The notes under the pieces are model-generated. The model was not told where the DNA came from. It saw nothing but the letters and a program-made list of their open reading frames with translations, and made no database searches. Made by a program: the position numbers and the translations under genes. Of a stretch of DNA of 64,000 bases, positions 63,290 to 64,000 are shown piece by piece. How positions within the stretch are numbered: the stretch's first letter is position 1; the number at the start of each line of letters is the position of its first letter. Source of the DNA: Paracoccus sulfuroxidans (GTDB taxonomy: Bacteria; Pseudomonadota; Alphaproteobacteria; Rhodobacterales; Rhodobacteraceae); assembly GCF_007830335.1 (NCBI RefSeq), contig NZ_VLKU01000002.1, forward strand, positions 1 to 64,000. Reading direction: 5' to 3'.

Positions 63290-64000
63290 ATGGCCGACGA
63301 TCTTTTCCCCGCCTCCAATACGGCATCCGACAGCTATTCCGCCGCGTCCATCGAAGTGCTCGAGGGGCTGGAACCCGTTCGCAAACGCCCCGGCATGTAC
63401 ATCGGCGGCACGGATGAGCGCGCGCTGCACCATCTGGTCGCGGAAATCCTCGACAACTCGATGGACGAGGCCGTCGCCGGTCACGCCAACCGCATCGAGG
63501 TCGAGCTTCTGGCCGATTACAGCGTCGTCGTGCGCGACAACGGTCGCGGCATCCCCATCGACCCGCACCCGAAATTCTCCGGCAAATCCGCGCTGGAGGT
63601 GATCCTTTGCACCCTGCACGCGGGCGGCAAGTTCACCGAGGGCGCCTATCAGACCTCGGGCGGTCTGCATGGCGTGGGGGCCTCGGTCGTGAACGCGCTC
63701 TCCGACCTGATGGTCGTGCAGGTCGCGCGCAACAAGGAATTGTTCGAGCAGCGCTTCTCGCGCGGGATCCCGCAGGGCCCGGTCGAAAAAATCGGCGCGG
63801 CCCCGAACCGGCGCGGCACCACGGTGATTTTCCACGCCGACGAACAGATCTTCCACGCCCATCGCTTCAAGCCCGCGCGGCTGCTGAAGATGGTGAAATC
63901 CAAGGCCTATCTGTTCTCGGGCGTCGAAATCCGCTGGAAATCCGAGATCGACGACGGCGAAACGCCGATGGAAGCCAGCTTCCATTTCCCCGGCGGTCTG
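63290..64000 (+). CDS. parE: DNA topoisomerase IV subunit B (ParE), 5' part
   Basis: The open frame from the ATG at 63290 runs 237 codons off the right edge. The GHKL ATPase domain shows EILDNSMDEAV (Glu52, Asn56), VRDNGRGIPI (Asp83), and GGLHGVGASVVNALS (124 onward), plus RRGTTVIFHADEQIF. ParE and GyrB are close; SNTASDSYSAASIEVLEGLEPVRKRPGMYIGG fits the ParE N-terminus, and KSALEVILCTLHAGGKF is the ParE form. It pairs with ParC to decatenate chromosomes. Confidence 0.93.
   Translation, partial: MADDLFPASNTASDSYSAASIEVLEGLEPVRKRPGMYIGGTDERALHHLVAEILDNSMDEAVAGHANRIEVELLADYSVVVRDNGRGIPIDPHPKFSGKSALEVILCTLHAGGKFTEGAYQTSGGLHGVGASVVNALSDLMVVQVARNKELFEQRFSRGIPQGPVEKIGAAPNRRGTTVIFHADEQIFHAHRFKPARLLKMVKSKAYLFSGVEIRWKSEIDDGETPMEASFHFPGGL

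Overview
The window is about 64 kb of GC-rich chromosomal DNA, densely packed with genes on both strands. It most likely comes from a Rhodobacteraceae alphaproteobacterium close to Paracoccus. Pointers are a membrane-anchored cytochrome c552 (CycM type), an NDUFS4-like complex I accessory subunit, an ALAS-type hemA with its lysine at position 248, the fdxA and carD genes, an SUV3-like helicase next to a small S4 protein, and a RodZ-like regulator beside ispG. The species is inferred from protein families only. Apart from one insertion sequence at the left edge it looks like ordinary core chromosome: I see no CRISPR array, prophage, integron, tRNA or rRNA.

Layout. 1-1433: an IS3-family element with both inverted repeats, its transposase broken by three short related hairpin insertions. 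1.6-8.1 kb: MYG1-like hydrolase, NDUFS4-like protein, uvrB, an I78 inhibitor lipoprotein, an orphan ParA, an ABM protein and an M19 dipeptidase. 8.1-14.8 kb (all minus): ychF, a phytase-like esterase, a PhoA-type alkaline phosphatase, then a three-gene ABC export/metal cluster with a His-rich permease. 14.9-19.6 kb: PhnB-like VOC protein, trpA, a GST, and two MhqO-type dioxygenase genes, one fused to an MhqD-like hydrolase. 19.9-25.0 kb: a tightly coupled sulfate importer (cysA, cysP, cysT, cysW), a TerB/J-domain protein and a secreted protein of unknown function. 25.0-32.0 kb (minus): yejABEF peptide importer coupled to a glycosyltransferase. 32.2-38.4 kb: cycM, pheA, an SRPBCC protein, a CpdB-like nucleotidase, the SRP RNA and psuK-psuG. 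38.3-45.7 kb (minus): patatin, prfB, PBP1A, an AmiC-type amidase and an aminotransferase. 45.9-53.5 kb: DsbA-like protein, ispG, rodZ-like gene, hemA, an M20 peptidase, carD and fdxA. 53.6-64.0 kb: S4 protein, SUV3-like helicase, TPR protein, SCP2 protein, alpha/beta hydrolase, pepF, GNAT, a second M19 dipeptidase, a second GST, and the 5' part of parE running off the right edge.

How they fit together. Themes are nutrient capture (sulfate, peptides, phosphate esters, pseudouridine salvage), cell-wall growth (PBP1A with amidase), quinone/electrophile detoxification (Mhq proteins and GSTs), and respiration plus heme and isoprenoid precursors. The most unusual signal is the trio of related hairpins of about 37 nt net inside the IS3 transposase. 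Others are a His-rich ABC permease cluster reminiscent of zinc-linked Zrg systems, a one-protein MhqO-MhqD fusion, and several clean palindromes in divergent or intergenic regions.
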